Shown here one piece after another: positions 19,974 to 31,170 of a DNA stretch of 64,000 nucleotides. A program made the position numbers and the translations under genes. The DNA is taken from contig CP091064.1 of assembly GCA_021907015.1 (NCBI GenBank), positions 4,092,001 through 4,156,000 on the forward strand, written 5' to 3'. Under the pieces are notes generated by a model, which searched no databases, was not told the origin of the DNA, and worked only from the letters and a program-made list of their open reading frames with translations. The DNA comes from Pectobacterium sp. PL152. GTDB lineage: Bacteria; Pseudomonadota; Gammaproteobacteria; Enterobacterales; Enterobacteriaceae. Numbering within the stretch: position 1 is the stretch's first letter; each line of letters opens with the position of its first letter.

Positions 19974-19989
19974 CACCTATAAAGGGGTA
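19974..19989. promoter_or_regulatory. NarL/NarP-type 7-2-7 heptamer pair
   Basis: CACCTAT-AA-AGGGGTA matches the NarL/NarP inverted pair TACYYMT-N2-AKRRGTA at 13 of 14 positions. It is centred 40 bp upstream of the FNR-like site, so nitrate induction of fdnGHI is the likely meaning. Confidence 0.5.
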
Positions 19990-20115
19990 TATTTTTCATT
20001 CGCTATATATTGTAATGCATAACGATTTTGTTATTTCATGGTTACAAACTATGCGGAGCCGCGTGTCAGTCGGAAAGGAATAAACGGGGATTTGTGGAGA
20101 AATTGTTGCAAAAAA

Positions 20116-20137
20116 AAGCCGGATAAGAATCCGGCTT
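20116..20137 (-). terminator. Intrinsic terminator of metG
   Basis: AAGCCGGAT (20116-20124) pairs with ATCCGGCTT (20129-20137). On the minus strand seven T residues follow. Confidence 0.85.
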
Positions 20138-20147
20138 GATGTGATGA

Positions 20148-22178
20148 TTATTTGACCTGCATACCCGGCTGGGCGCCGCTGTCTGGGTTTAGCAGGAAGA
20201 TATCTTTCCCACCCGGGCCCGCAGCCATCACCATCCCTTCTGATATGCCGAAGCGCATTTTACGCGGCGCCAGATTGGCGACCATGACGGTTAAACGGCC
20301 TTCCAGCTTAGCGGGGTCAGGATAGGCTTCACGAATGCCGGAGAAAACCTGACGGGTTTCGCCGCCCAGATCCAACGTCAAACGTAATAGCTTGTCAGAC
20401 CCGTCAACCCATTCAGCTTGCTTAATCAAGGCGATACGCATATCGACCTTGGCAAAATCGTCAAAGTTAATGGTGTCCTGCACTGGGTTGTCCGCCAGCG
20501 GACCAGACACGACTTTTTGCGCCGTGACCATGTCTTCTTTAGATGCGTCAACCATCGCGTTGACTTTATCCAGATCGATGCGATTAAACAGCGCTTTAAA
20601 TGGACTAACCTGATGGCTCAGCAGTGGGGCGGTGATGGCGTCCCAGCTCAGTTCCGTGTTCAAAAACGCTTCTGTCCGCTGTGCCAGCGATGGCAGTACC
20701 GGCTTCAGGTACGTCATCAGCACGCGGAACAGGTTGATGCCCATTGAGCAAATGGCCTGTAGATCGGCATCCCGACCTTCTTCTTTCGCTACAACCCACG
20801 GCGCTTGTTCGTCAACATAGCGGTTGGCGATATCCGCCAGCGCCATGATCTCACGAATGGCACGGCCGGATTCACGGCTGCTGTAGGCTTCCGCAATGCT
20901 GACGGCAGCATCGGTGAAGGTTTTGTACAGCTCAGCGTCGGCCAGGTTGGCCGCCAGTTTGCCGTCAAAGCGCTTGTTGATGAAACCGGCATTGCGCGAT
21001 GCCAGATTGACAACCTTGTTAACGATGTCAGCATTCACGCGCTGCACGAAATCTTCCAGATTAAGATCGATGTCATCAATGCGAGAAGACAGTTTTGCCG
21101 CGTAGTAATAACGCAGGCAATCGGCATCCAGATGCTGCAGGTACGTGCCTGCTTTAATGAAGGTGCCGCGTGATTTAGACATCTTGGCACCGTTGACCGT
21201 GACGTAGCCGTGCACGAACAGGTTCGTCGGTTTACGGAAACCACTGCCTTCCAGCATCGCCGGCCAGAACAGGCTGTGGAAATAAACGATGTCTTTACCG
21301 ATGAAGTGATACAAATCCGCGTCTGAGTCTTTCTTCCAGAAATCGTCAAAATTCAGATCGTCACGTCTGTCGCACAGATTCTTGAACGACCCCATGTAGC
21401 CGATTGGCGCATCCAGCCAGACATAAAAGTATTTGCCCGGTGCATCAGGAATTTCAAAACCGAAATATGGCGCGTCGCGGGTAATGTCCCACTGTTGCAG
21501 ACCAGAGTCGAACCACTCCTGCATCTTGTTGGCGACTTGCTCCTGCAATGCGCCAGAGCGTGTCCAGGCTTGCAGCATCTCGCTGAACGCGGGTAAATCG
21601 AAGAAAAAGTGCTCTGTATCACGCATCTCTGGCGTGGCGCCAGAGACCACTGATTTTGGTTCGATCAGTTCCGTTGGGCTGTAGGTTGCGCCGCAGACTT
21701 CGCAGTTATCGCCGTATTGATCGGCTGCCTTACATTTCGGGCAGGTACCTTTGACGAAACGATCCGGCAGGAACATGCCTTTCTCTGGATCGTACAGCTG
21801 AGAAATCGTGCGATTTTTAATAAAACCGTTCTCTTTCAGTCGACCATAAATCAGACCAGACAGCTCACGGTTCTCTTCGCTATGCGTGGAGTGGTAGTTG
21901 TCGTAGCTGATATTGAAGCCAGCAAAGTCCTGCTGATGTTCCTGACTCATCGCCGCAATCATCTCTTCCGGCGCAATACCCATCTGCTGTGCTTTCAGCA
22001 TGATTGGCGTGCCGTGGGCGTCGTCCGCACAGATAAAGTGAACCTGGTTGCCGCGCATTCGCTGGTAACGAACCCAAATATCAGCCTGAACATGTTCAAG
22101 CATATGACCGAGGTGAATCGAACCATTAGCGTAAGGCAGCGCGCACGTTACCAGGATTTTCTTTGCGACTTGAGTCAT
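20148..22178 (-). CDS. metG: Methionyl-tRNA synthetase
   Basis: Charges tRNA-Met, class I synthetase, 676 residues. The HIGH-type motif is [14 protein letters not shown] near the start. The zinc-binding knuckle is [18 protein letters not shown], and the KMSKS motif is [10 protein letters not shown]. The C-terminal EMAP-like tRNA-binding domain begins near [15 protein letters not shown] chose ATG 22178 ([19 protein letters not shown]); the open frame extends 82 codons upstream through the divergent promoter region without homology. No frameshift is seen. It is divergent from mrp. Confidence 0.97.
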   Translation of the reverse strand: MTQVAKKILVTCALPYANGSIHLGHMLEHVQADIWVRYQRMRGNQVHFICADDAHGTPIMLKAQQMGIAPEEMIAAMSQEHQQDFAGFNISYDNYHSTHSEENRELSGLIYGRLKENGFIKNRTISQLYDPEKGMFLPDRFVKGTCPKCKAADQYGDNCEVCGATYSPTELIEPKSVVSGATPEMRDTEHFFFDLPAFSEMLQAWTRSGALQEQVANKMQEWFDSGLQQWDITRDAPYFGFEIPDAPGKYFYVWLDAPIGYMGSFKNLCDRRDDLNFDDFWKKDSDADLYHFIGKDIVYFHSLFWPAMLEGSGFRKPTNLFVHGYVTVNGAKMSKSRGTFIKAGTYLQHLDADCLRYYYAAKLSSRIDDIDLNLEDFVQRVNADIVNKVVNLASRNAGFINKRFDGKLAANLADAELYKTFTDAAVSIAEAYSSRESGRAIREIMALADIANRYVDEQAPWVVAKEEGRDADLQAICSMGINLFRVLMTYLKPVLPSLAQRTEAFLNTELSWDAITAPLLSHQVSPFKALFNRIDLDKVNAMVDASKEDMVTAQKVVSGPLADNPVQDTINFDDFAKVDMRIALIKQAEWVDGSDKLLRLTLDLGGETRQVFSGIREAYPDPAKLEGRLTVMVANLAPRKMRFGISEGMVMAAGPGGKDIFLLNPDSGAQPGMQVK

Positions 22179-22400
22179 GAGGAACTTGCTTTCTTTTGTG
22201 AATAGAGGGAGATCGATGTTAACCGATAGCGCCTTGCTGCGTAAACCGCTGGCGTGAGTAAAACGGCAGGAAACCCCATGGCAGATTTTAATTTGCGTAG
22301 TGTTTCCACGTTTTTGACGCCGAAGGGCGTCAGGCTTCCCTCGCTCTGGTATGCTATATACGGTCTCAACGGTCAAATATGAGAATTTCAAGGAGCCGGA

Positions 22401-23510
22401 ATGAACGCGACAGTCCCCGAACAACGTCCTGAAGCACTGCGTGCCATGGTCACCGGGGTTTTATCTACTTTTCAGCACCCGACACTGAAAAATAACCTGA
22501 CGACACTGAATGCTCTGCGTCATTGTGCGCTGCTGGATAACGTGTTGCATATCGAACTGACGATGCCGTTTGTCTGGCTGAGCGGTTTGGCTGTATTAAA
22601 GGAAACGGTTAGCGATGAGCTATTACGTTTATCAGGCGCAAAGGCGGTCGAATGGCGCTTAACGCACGATATCGCGACGCTGCGTCGGGTTAACGATCAA
22701 GCTGGCGTGAAGGGCGTTAAAAACATCATTGCCGTCAGCTCCGGCAAAGGTGGAGTCGGCAAATCGAGCACGGCGGTCAACATGGCGCTGGCGCTTGCGG
22801 CTGAAGGTGCGAATGTGGGCATTCTGGATGCCGATATCTACGGCCCTTCTATTCCCACTATGCTGGGTTCGGCCAGTGAGCGCCCAACCTCGCCGGACGG
22901 TCAACACATGGCGCCGATTATCGCGCACGGCCTGGCAACCAACTCGATTGGTTATCTGGTCACGGACGATAACGCGATGGTGTGGCGTGGGCCGATGGCC
23001 AGCAAGGCGTTATTGCAACTGTTGCAGGATACGCTCTGGCCGGATCTGGATTATCTGGTGTTAGATATGCCGCCGGGTACGGGCGATATCCAACTGACGC
23101 TGGCGCAGAATATTCCTGTCACCGGTGCCGTCGTCGTGACGACACCGCAGGATATTGCACTGATGGATGCCATGAAGGGCATCGCGATGTTTGAAAAAGT
23201 CAGCGTGCCAGTGCTGGGCATCGTTGAGAATATGAGCGTACACATCTGTAGCAACTGTGGTCATCTGGAGCCGATCTTCGGTACGGGCGGCGCACAGAAG
23301 CTGGCGGAGAAATACCACTGTTCCCTGTTAGGCCAGCTTCCGCTGCACATCTCCCTGCGTGAAGATCTTGACCGCGGTGAGCCGACGGTCGTCAGCCAGC
23401 CGGACAGTGAATTCACTTCTCTGTACCGTGAACTGGCAGGGCAGGTTGCCGCTCAGCTCTACTGGCAGGGTGACACGATTCCCGGCGAAATTTCTTTCCG
23501 GGCGCTGTAG
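22401..23510 (+). CDS. apbC: Iron-sulfur cluster carrier protein Mrp/ApbC
   Basis: P-loop ATPase that carries [4Fe-4S] clusters to target proteins, 369 residues. An N-terminal FeS-assembly (DUF59-like) domain precedes the deviant Walker [16 protein letters not shown] (residues around 113-127). [13 protein letters not shown] is the MinD/Mrp Walker A' region, [10 protein letters not shown] is Walker B, and CSNCGH is the CxxC that bridges the cluster between dimers. It is divergent from metG, as in other enterobacteria. Confidence 0.93.
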   Translation: MNATVPEQRPEALRAMVTGVLSTFQHPTLKNNLTTLNALRHCALLDNVLHIELTMPFVWLSGLAVLKETVSDELLRLSGAKAVEWRLTHDIATLRRVNDQAGVKGVKNIIAVSSGKGGVGKSSTAVNMALALAAEGANVGILDADIYGPSIPTMLGSASERPTSPDGQHMAPIIAHGLATNSIGYLVTDDNAMVWRGPMASKALLQLLQDTLWPDLDYLVLDMPPGTGDIQLTLAQNIPVTGAVVVTTPQDIALMDAMKGIAMFEKVSVPVLGIVENMSVHICSNCGHLEPIFGTGGAQKLAEKYHCSLLGQLPLHISLREDLDRGEPTVVSQPDSEFTSLYRELAGQVAAQLYWQGDTIPGEISFRAL

Positions 23511-23521
23511 CCTGCTATAAG

Positions 23522-23541
23522 GCCGGGCTTTGTCCCGGCTT
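23522..23541 (+). terminator. Weak hairpin after mrp
   Basis: GCCGGG (23522-23527) pairs with CCCGGC (23534-23539). Only TT follows, so it is a weak terminator candidate. Confidence 0.35.
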
Positions 23542-23685
23542 GATCCTGCATCAGTCCTCGCTTCTCTGGGGCGCAATACGCGGAAAGGGTGGCGTGACAG
23601 GGGCTAACTCCCTATAATTGCGGCGTCAAAGCGCCTGTTGGCGCATTCCCCTCTCTTTATTTATGTTAATCAGGTCGTTAATACC

Positions 23686-24327
23686 ATGACTGATCAGTCT
23701 CACCAGTGTGTCATCATCGGGATCTCAGGAGCGTCCGCTTCGGGTAAAAGTCTTATTTCCAGTACCTTGTATCGGGAATTACGCGATCAGGTCGGCGATC
23801 AGCATATCGGGGTGATATCTGAAGACAGCTATTATAAAGATCAAAGCCACCTGACGATGGAAGAGCGGGTAAAAACCAACTATGACCACCCGAGTTCAAT
23901 GGATCACAGCCTGCTGCTGAAACATTTGCAGATGCTGAAAGCGGGTCAGGCTATTGAAGTCCCGCAGTACAGCTATGTCGAACACACCCGCAAGCAGGAA
24001 ACGGTGCATATTGAGCTGAAAAAGGTCATTATCCTTGAAGGTATCCTGCTGTTGACGGATGCACGCCTGCGCGATGAGATGAATTTCTCTATTTTTGTCG
24101 ATACGCCGCTGGATATTTGCCTGCTGCGCCGTATGCGTCGCGATGTGAATGAGCGCGGGCGTTCAATGGATTCTGTGATGGAACAGTATCAGAAGACCGT
24201 GCGTCCGATGTTTCTGCAATTCATTGAGCCATCTAAGCAGTACGCCGATATTATCGTGCCGCGTGGCGGGAAAAACCGTATTGCGATTGATATTTTGAAA
24301 GCCAAGATAAGCCAGTTCTTTGAATAA
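23686..24327 (+). CDS. udk: Uridine kinase
   Basis: Phosphorylates uridine and cytidine to UMP and CMP (pyrimidine salvage), 213 residues. The P-loop is [11 protein letters not shown] at residues 12-22; [17 protein letters not shown] and [12 protein letters not shown] are conserved uridine-kinase segments. ATG 23686 gives the family N-terminus MTDQSHQ; the earlier in-frame ATG adds 16 residues without similarity. It is followed by ERIC repeats and dcd, as udk-dcd-asmA is ordered in E. coli. Confidence 0.95.
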   Translation: MTDQSHQCVIIGISGASASGKSLISSTLYRELRDQVGDQHIGVISEDSYYKDQSHLTMEERVKTNYDHPSSMDHSLLLKHLQMLKAGQAIEVPQYSYVEHTRKQETVHIELKKVIILEGILLLTDARLRDEMNFSIFVDTPLDICLLRRMRRDVNERGRSMDSVMEQYQKTVRPMFLQFIEPSKQYADIIVPRGGKNRIAIDILKAKISQFFE

Positions 24328-24329
24328 AT

Positions 24330-24404
24330 ACCCTGAATCATTCAGGCTGCATGACCGAACGGTAATGTTTTAAACAAGGCCAGCAGCGTGAAGTATGACG
24401 GAGA
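24330..24404. repeat. Deleted ERIC remnant
   Basis: The left end TACCCTGAATCATTCAGG resembles a degenerate ERIC end, and the right end CGTGAAGTATGACGGAGATA is identical in form to the next copy. The central palindrome is missing. It abuts the complete ERIC copy that starts at 24405, so this looks like a tandem pair in which one partner lost its core. Confidence 0.5.
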
Positions 24405-24532
24405 TATGTCCTAAATAATTCGAGTTGCGTGAAGATGGCAACCGAGCGAATCCCCAGGAGCTTACTCAGGTAAGTGACTGGGGTGAGTAAGGGCTGCCAA
24501 CGCACAAGCAGCTTGAAGTATGACGGAGATAG
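24405..24532. repeat. ERIC element
   Basis: About 128 bp with the ERIC core GCGAATCCCCAGGAGCTTAC and TAAGTGACTGGGGTGAG, matching the sequence recognised by the standard ERIC primers. The ends are CTAAATAATTCGAGTTGC and GCAGCTTGAAGTATGACG. It fills the udk-dcd gap and would be transcribed with them as a long hairpin. Confidence 0.85.
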
Positions 24533-24575
24533 ATGAGGTTTATCTGATAGATACCGGTGTGGAATGGAGAATAAG

Positions 24576-25157
24576 ATGAGACTGTGTGACCGTGACATTG
24601 AAGCCTGGCTGGATGATGGCCGACTGGTGATTACGCCCCGTCCGCCAACCGAGAGGATCTCTGGCGCGACCGTTGATGTTCGCCTGGGAAATCAGTTTCG
24701 TGTCTTCCGCGGACACACCGCGCCTTTCATTGATTTAAGCGGACCGAAGGATGAGGTCAGTGCAGCGCTGGATCGCGTTATGAGTGATGAAATCAATTTA
24801 CCAGAAGGTGAGGCGTTCTTCCTGCATCCGGGAGAGTTAGCGCTGGCAGTAACGTTTGAGTCAGTGACGCTGCCGGATGATTTGGTCGGCTGGCTGGATG
24901 GCCGTTCTTCGTTGGCACGCCTGGGATTGATGGTTCACGTCACCGCACACCGCATTGATCCCGGTTGGCAAGGAAGAATTGTGTTGGAGTTCTATAATTC
25001 AGGTAAGTTGCCGCTGGCATTACGCCCCGGCATGATGATTGGCGCTCTGAGTTTTGAACCGCTTTCAGGGCCGGCGGCTCGTCCATACAACCGTCGTCAG
25101 GATGCCAAGTATAAAGATCAACAGGGTGCGGTAGCGAGCCGGATCGATAAAGACTGA
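24576..25157 (+). CDS. dcd: dCTP deaminase
   Basis: Converts dCTP to dUTP, a source of dTTP, 193 residues as in E. coli. [16 protein letters not shown] starts the protein; [16 protein letters not shown] holds the conserved Arg-Ser-Ser active-site segment, and [20 protein letters not shown] is the conserved beta-barrel core. I chose ATG 24576, which begins MRLCDRD. It is intact and lies between the ERIC repeats and asmA. Confidence 0.96.
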   Translation: MRLCDRDIEAWLDDGRLVITPRPPTERISGATVDVRLGNQFRVFRGHTAPFIDLSGPKDEVSAALDRVMSDEINLPEGEAFFLHPGELALAVTFESVTLPDDLVGWLDGRSSLARLGLMVHVTAHRIDPGWQGRIVLEFYNSGKLPLALRPGMMIGALSFEPLSGPAARPYNRRQDAKYKDQQGAVASRIDKD

Positions 25158-25220
25158 GCGTCTGGCGACAGGCTTGCAAGGTAAAAAGCAGGTGGCCGTG
25201 CGTTTCGCAATGAGGGTGGC

Positions 25221-27028
25221 ATGAGAAGATTTCTGACGACGCTGGCAATTCTGCTTGTCGTGCTGGTGGCAGGAATGACGGCCTTGGTCGTACTGGTTAA
25301 TCCCAATGACTTCCGCGCCTACATGGTGAAGCAAGTTGAGGAACGTAGCGGCTATCGCCTTCAACTGGATGGCGATCTGCGTTGGCATGTGTGGCCGCAA
25401 CTGAGCATATTATCCGGCGGGATGTCGCTAAGCGCGCCAGGTTCCAGCGTACCTATTGTCAGCGCGGAGAACATGCGTCTTGATGTGCAACTGTGGCCGC
25501 TGTTGTCGCATAAGCTCGCGGTCAAGCAGGTGATGCTGAAAGGGGCGATTATTCGCCTGACGCCGGAAAGCGAAGCCAAACAGGCCAACAATGCCCCCAT
25601 TGCTCCGGCGGGTTCGCAAGCCCCATCTGAAGAACGGCGCTGGCGGCTGGATATCGGTAAGATAAAAGTCGCTGATAGCCTGCTGATTCTGCAACGCAGC
25701 AACAACGAACAGATTAATGTTCGCGATATTAATCTTGCGATGGAGCAGAACAGCGACCGCCAGGTTAACATCGAATTATCAAGCCGCATCAATCGCGATC
25801 AGCGCGATATTGCCTTCTCTCTTGCCGCAGATGTCGATTTGCTGCATTTCCCCAGCAGGTCAATGCCAATATTACCAAGCTAGATTACCAGCTTCAGGGG
25901 GCAGGAATACCAACAAACGGTATCAGCGGAACGGGGAGTGTTCAGGCAAGTTATCAACAGCAGCCTGAAAAATCACGTTTAGCCAGCTTTCACTTAATAC
26001 CAATAATAGCCAGCTGTCTGGTGCTGGTAGCGTGACGCTGGGGATATCCCTCATTACGAATTAGATCTGCTGTCTGAGAAGCTGGATTTGGATTCCCTGC
26101 TGGGGATCGCGTCGGTAAAGAGAACAATGCCGCTGTCGTGCCGGCTAAATCATCAGCCCCTGTGATTTCAAATGAAAGTGGGTTAACCAAGCCAGAAGAT
26201 AGCTTACAGGCATTCACGGCGCGTTTGTCGCTACAGGCCGTGACGATGATCTACCGCGGGCTTGATGTCCGCCAGTTTACGCTACGGGCAGAGAATCAGC
26301 CGGAACTGCTGGATATTACGGCATTGAGCGGCGAACTGGGCAGTGGACATTTCTCATTACCCGGTAAAGTTGTGACGAAGCCATCAACTAACATCACGTT
26401 ACGCCCAGAACTCAAGGATATTGAACTGTCTCAACTGATGCCCGCGTTTGCGCAGCCCGCCGAGACAGTCAGCGGAAAATTTTCGCTGGTAGGACAGTTC
26501 AGTGGCAACAGCTTTACGCTACCTGCGTTGCTCCAGCAGTGGCAGGGAACGGCGACGCTGCAGGCCAATGGTGTCCGTCTACAGGGTTTGAATATTCAGC
26601 AAATGGTGCAGATGGCTGTCGCGCGTAGTAATGGCAATGTGCGAGGACAAGAGCGCTACGAGCGTTACACTGAGCTACAACAGCTGACGGGAAAAGCCCA
26701 GTTGAACGCGGGTAAGTTGCGCCTTACCGATCTCAATGGCCGTTCAGAACTGTTGTCACTAAACGGTGTTGGACAATTCGATTTGCCTGCCCAGACGTGT
26801 GATGTCAATTTGAATGTCTCTATCACGCAAGGATGGCAGGGCGATGAGCAGTTGGTCAGCGTGCTGAAAAACACGGCGATCCCGTTACGGGTCTATGGCG
26901 AGTGGGATAAATTAAATTATCAGCTACAGGTCGATCAACTGCTGCGTAAACGCCTACAGGACGAGCTGAAGAAGCGCCTGAATGACTGGGCCAGCCAAAA
27001 CCAGCAAAGCCAAAGGGTAAAGACCTGA
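25221..27028 (+). CDS. asmA: AsmA family outer-membrane assembly protein, four frameshifts
   Basis: Inner-membrane-anchored AsmA-type protein linked to outer-membrane lipid and protein assembly. One N-terminal helix (RRFLTTLAILLVVLVAGMTA) is followed by the conserved NPNDFRAYMVKQVEERSGYRL and a long beta-rich periplasmic domain. Four single bases appear missing: C at 25850-25853, A at 25968-25972, G at 26040-26043 and G at 26113-26114. With all four restored the frame is continuous and encodes about 603 residues, close to E. coli AsmA. It is downstream of dcd, the conserved enterobacterial position. Confidence 0.88.
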
Positions 27029-27070
27029 AGCAACTCCTCGATCGTCTTTAATTTTCTAAATACGCTGTTT

Positions 27071-27274
<204 letters not shown>

Positions 27275-27512
27275 GCCGGTTTGCGGATTCCTGTCAGTAA
27301 ACCGGCAGTTCCTCCCCAACGTTTCCCTTGGTTTGTCATCCTTCTCCAGACCGGCTTTGTGCTCGGTGTCTCTTTTTAATGCTGCATACTAATATTTTTC
27401 TCTTTTTTATTTTCTAAAGCAGTAAACTTCGCTCCCTATTTTCGGTGCGCCGTTACTCCGCTGCCGGGGAATGTCTGTCAGATAATTTATTACTCAGGTA
27501 TCAAAACACACT
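27275..27512. other. Intergenic stretch upstream of dcuC
   Basis: No gene is visible between the ERIC copy and dcuC. The AT-rich block around 27380-27420 probably holds the dcuC promoter, but I could not assign boxes or an FNR site with confidence. Confidence 0.4.
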
Positions 27513-28864
27513 ATGCTCGAACTTTTGATTGGTGTTGCTGTAACGATTCTGGTCGGTCGTTACATTATAAAAGGGTACTCCGCGACTGGCGTGTTGCTGG
27601 TGGGAGGCCTCTTACTATTGGCAATCAGTGCCATGCTGGGGAAAAACGTATTGCCAGCCAGCGCGAAAGCGACAGGCTGGAGCGCAACGGATATTGTTGA
27701 ATACGTAAAAATTTTGCTGATGAGCCGCGGTGGCGATCTCGGCATGATGATTATGGTGCTGTGTGGTTTTGCCGCTTATATGACGCATATCGGTGCCAAT
27801 GATGTCGTCGTCAAACTGGTTTCCCGTCCGCTGAAAATGATCAACTCGCCTTATTTACTGATGATTGCGGCCTATTTTGTCGCCTGTCTGATGTCGCTGG
27901 CGGTGTCATCGGCAACCGGGCTGGGAGTGCTGTTAATGGCGACGTTATTCCCTGTCATGGTGAACGTCGGGATTAGCCGTGGAGCTGCTGCCGCAATCTG
28001 TGCGTCCCCTGTGGCGCTGATCCTGTCGCCGACGTCGGGTGACGTAGTGCTGGCGGCTCAGGCATCGCAGATGAAATTAGTGGATTTCGCCTTTAAGGCC
28101 ACGCTCCCTATTTCTATCATGGCGATCGTGTGTATGGCCGTCGCGCATTTCTTCTGGCAGCGCTATCTGGATAACAAAGCGAATGTCAGCCATGAGATTC
28201 TGGACGTCAGTGAAATCAAGACCGATGCCCCGCGTTTTTACGCCATTCTGCCGTTTACGCCGATCATTGGTGTACTGGTATTTGATGGTAAATGGGGGCG
28301 GAACTCCACATCATCACCGTGCTGGTGATCTGCATGGTGTTGGCTGCGGTGCTGGAGTTTGTCCGCTCGTTCAATGCACAAAAGGTGTTTGATGGGCTGG
28401 ATGTGGCTTATCGTGGCATGGCCGATGCCTTCTCTAGCGTTGTAATTCTGCTGGTTGCGGCTGGTGTCTTTGCTCAGGGACTTGGCACTATTGGCTTTAT
28501 CAGCGGCCTGATTGGCCTGGCGCAGTCATTTGGCAGCGGCGGGCTGGTGATTATGCTGGTGCTGGTTGCGATCACGATGCTGGCTGCGATGACGACCGGT
28601 TCGGGTAATGCGCCGTTCTATGCGTTTGTTGAGCTGATTCCAAAGCTGGCGTCGCAAATGGGTATCAACCCGGCCTATCTGGCCATTCCGATGCTTCAGG
28701 CTTCCAATCTGGGCCGTACCATTTCCCCGGTATCCGGCGTGGTGGTTGCTGTGGCCGGGATGGCAAAAATATCACCGTTTGAGGTGGTGAAGCGTACATC
28801 GGTTCCTGTTTTGGTTGGGCTGATTGTCGTGGTGATTGCCACAGAGATTATGGTGCCTGCCTGA
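27513..28864 (+). CDS. dcuC: Anaerobic C4-dicarboxylate transporter DcuC, one frameshift
   Basis: Inner-membrane carrier for succinate efflux and dicarboxylate exchange under anaerobic conditions, about 450 residues and 12 or more hydrophobic segments. Landmarks are GLGVLLMATLFPVMVNVGISRG, SPTSGDVVLAAQAS and TTGSGNAPFYAFVELIP, typical of the DcuC family. The frame breaks at the G5 run 28294-28298; one more G joins FDGKWG to AELHIITVLV. It is convergent with yoaE across a hairpin. Confidence 0.88.
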
Positions 28865-28876
28865 TAGGTAATAGAA

Positions 28877-28907
28877 AACAGCCCCTACCGAACGGAAAGG
28901 GGCTGTT
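28877..28907. terminator. Bidirectional terminator between dcuC and yoaE
   Basis: AACAGCCCC (28877-28885) pairs with GGGGCTGTT (28899-28907) between convergent genes. Confidence 0.7.
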
Positions 28908-28933
28908 GATAAACGCGGTATTTTACGCCGCTA

Positions 28934-30519
28934 TTACACTTCAAAATCAGTTTGTGGTTCGTCGTTTGGGGTGATGCGAACCTCCACGATTCGATGGCTT
29001 TCCACCGCCAGGATAGTGAACTGATAACCATCGATTGATAATGTATCGCCCACCTGTGGAACCCGCTGCGCGTGCTCCATCAATAGCCCCGCCAACGTGT
29101 AGTATTCGCGCTTTTCATCCAGCATCAGCGGAACATACATCGTCAGGTCTTCCAGCGGAATATAGCCATTTGCGGTCCAACTGCCGTCGTCATTTTGCTG
29201 AATGCTGTGGCGCGCATCGCGATCTTCTCCTTCGCGCGGCAGGTTACCCGCGATGGTTTCCATCACGTCACTTAATGTAACAATCCCTTCCATCGAACCA
29301 AATTCATCAACGACGAACGCAAAATGTGTTCTTCCTTCTCTAAACTGTTCTAACGCCTGCAAAAGCGAAAGTTGCTCGGGGAAAACCAGCGGTTGACGAA
29401 TCAGAATGCGCAGGTTAAATGGCTCGCGGTTCAGCTGCTGCTGGAGTAGATCAGCAACATATACGATCCCCAATGGTTCGTCAGAGGTACTGCTGTCGGT
29501 TACCACCAGTCGGGAGTGCTGGTTGGTCGTTAGCAGTTTAGCGAGCGCATCCTGTGTAATGTTCAGCTCAATCGGCTCAATATCATGCCGCGATGTCATA
29601 ATGCTGCTGATGGTTCGCTGTGCCAGCCCCAATACCCGCTTGATCATCCGACGTTCCTGAAGATTGAACACCTCTTGGCCCGCCCGGGTGTTGTCGGCAA
29701 TCATCGATGAGGTTTGGTTGTCTAGCTCAGCTTCTTCGTGGTTGCCGCGCAAAATACGCAAAACGACCTCTGCGGTACGCTGGCGTAGCGGAACCGAAGA
29801 GGAAAGGAAGCGTCGGCGGTTAAACAGGGAAACCTGATTCAACATCTCAATCAGCACCGAGAAGCCTATCGCCGCGTAGAGATAACCTTTAGGGATGTGA
29901 TAACCAAAGGCGTCTGCGACCAGACTGAAGCCAATCATCAGCAGGAAGCTAAGGCACAGGATGACGATGGTCGGGTGTTCCGCGACAAAACGGGTCAGCG
30001 GTTTGCTGGCCAGCAGCATCAGGAAGATGGCAATGGTCACGGCGGACATCATGACCAGCAGATGATCGGTCATGCCGACGGCAGTAATCACCGAGTCCAG
30101 CGAGAATATTGCATCCAGTACCACGATCTGTGCCACTACCGGCCAGAAACGGGCCCCTTTACGCTGGGCCTGCTGTTCCTCATCCTTCCCTTCGAGGCGT
30201 TCGTTGAGCTCCATCGTGGCTTTAAATAGCAGGAATAGCCCGCCAATCAGCATGATGACATCACGAGCGCTGAATGTGTGCCCAAGGAGCGTAAAGAGGG
30301 GGTAGTCAAAGACACCAGCCAGGAAATGGACGCCAGCAGACACAGGCGCATAATCAGGGCAAGCAACAGACCGACGACTCTGGCTTTATCGCGTTGTTCT
30401 TTTGGTAGTTTCTCAGCCAGAATGGCGATGAAGATAAGATTATCAATGCCCAGAACCAGTTCCAGGACAACCAGCGTGGCCAACCCGGCCCATATCGTTG
30501 GATCAGCGATCCACTCCAT
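28934..30519 (-). CDS. yoaE: TerC/CBS/CorC-domain membrane protein YoaE, one frameshift
   Basis: Inner-membrane protein of about 528 residues. The TerC domain occupies the first 230 residues or so ([42 protein letters not shown]), with acidic residues in helices that suggest metal-ion transport. Two CBS domains follow (around [15 protein letters not shown] and [21 protein letters not shown]), then a CorC/HlyC-type C-terminal domain. One base is missing from the plus-strand G run 30298-30302; restoring it joins SLTTP to [13 protein letters not shown]. Function in metal homeostasis is inferred from the family. Confidence 0.85.
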
Positions 30520-31093
30520 ATCTATTTTTCACCTTTAAATGAACATAACCTCGATAGCGTATCAGGGCAGACACAGATGAACCAGAATTTGCAGGGATAT
30601 TCTTTTCTTTGACGAGGCCCGAAGGAACGGTGGGGATGGTTTACCCACGTTTTACCCTGTTTCTATATGGCAGTTATCCAGTACTAAGTGTTGTGTTCCG
30701 GGAGGCTGCAAACAGCGTGAAAAAGCAGCAATAAGCAAGATTTTCAGAATTATGAGCGGGATAGCCCGCGTTAGTGTTTGATAGTGTTGGTAGACAACGC
30801 ATAGAATAGCCTGCAGATTTAGCAGGATTTTTACGACAGGGATGCGCGTAGTCTTATTCTGAAAAGCTCCTTTTAAGCCACCTTACCCTTGTACTCGTTG
30901 CATCATCGTCAATACTATGGGGTGAAAATTTGGCTTTGTCGATTTAGCTATATTTTTATAAATAAACATATTTATTAGTCCTATTTTGTTAGCGAGATCA
31001 GTTGGCTAGCAAGGAAATGGAATTTTTACACACAAACAGATGGTTTACGGAGCCAGGGTGTAGCCACAGGATGGTGTTCCGTACGTTGTTTGA
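30520..31093. other. Gene-free leader of the polysaccharide locus
   Basis: About 570 bases without a supportable gene separate yoaE from the JUMPstart. The second half (30900-31020) is AT-rich and is the likely promoter region of the polysaccharide operon. CAGGGATATTCTTT at 30592-30605 resembles an RcsAB box (11 of 14 to the consensus I recall), but it is distant. Confidence 0.4.
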
Positions 31094-31131
31094 CAGCGCA
31101 TTGGTAGCTATAAGCCAAGGGCGGTAGCGTG
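31094..31131 (+). promoter_or_regulatory. JUMPstart element with ops (RfaH recruitment site)
   Basis: CAGCGCATTGGTAGCTATAAG continues with CCAAGGGCGGTAGCGTG, a near-complete JUMPstart. The ops core GGCGGTAGCGT is at 31120-31130. RfaH loaded here makes RNA polymerase read through long polysaccharide operons, as expected for the roughly 20-kb plus-strand gene series that follows. Confidence 0.85.
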
Positions 31132-31170
31132 CCTAATGCAGAACATTTAACGGTTGATGATGGTGCAAAA

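Noticed and set aside
24338-24598. An 86-codon minus-strand reading frame
   Set aside because: It consists of ERIC repeat sequence and runs into dcd antisense; repeats commonly produce such frames.
31129-31170. GTG 31129 as the wecA start
   Set aside because: It falls within the JUMPstart/ops element, and the family N-terminus begins at ATG 31171.
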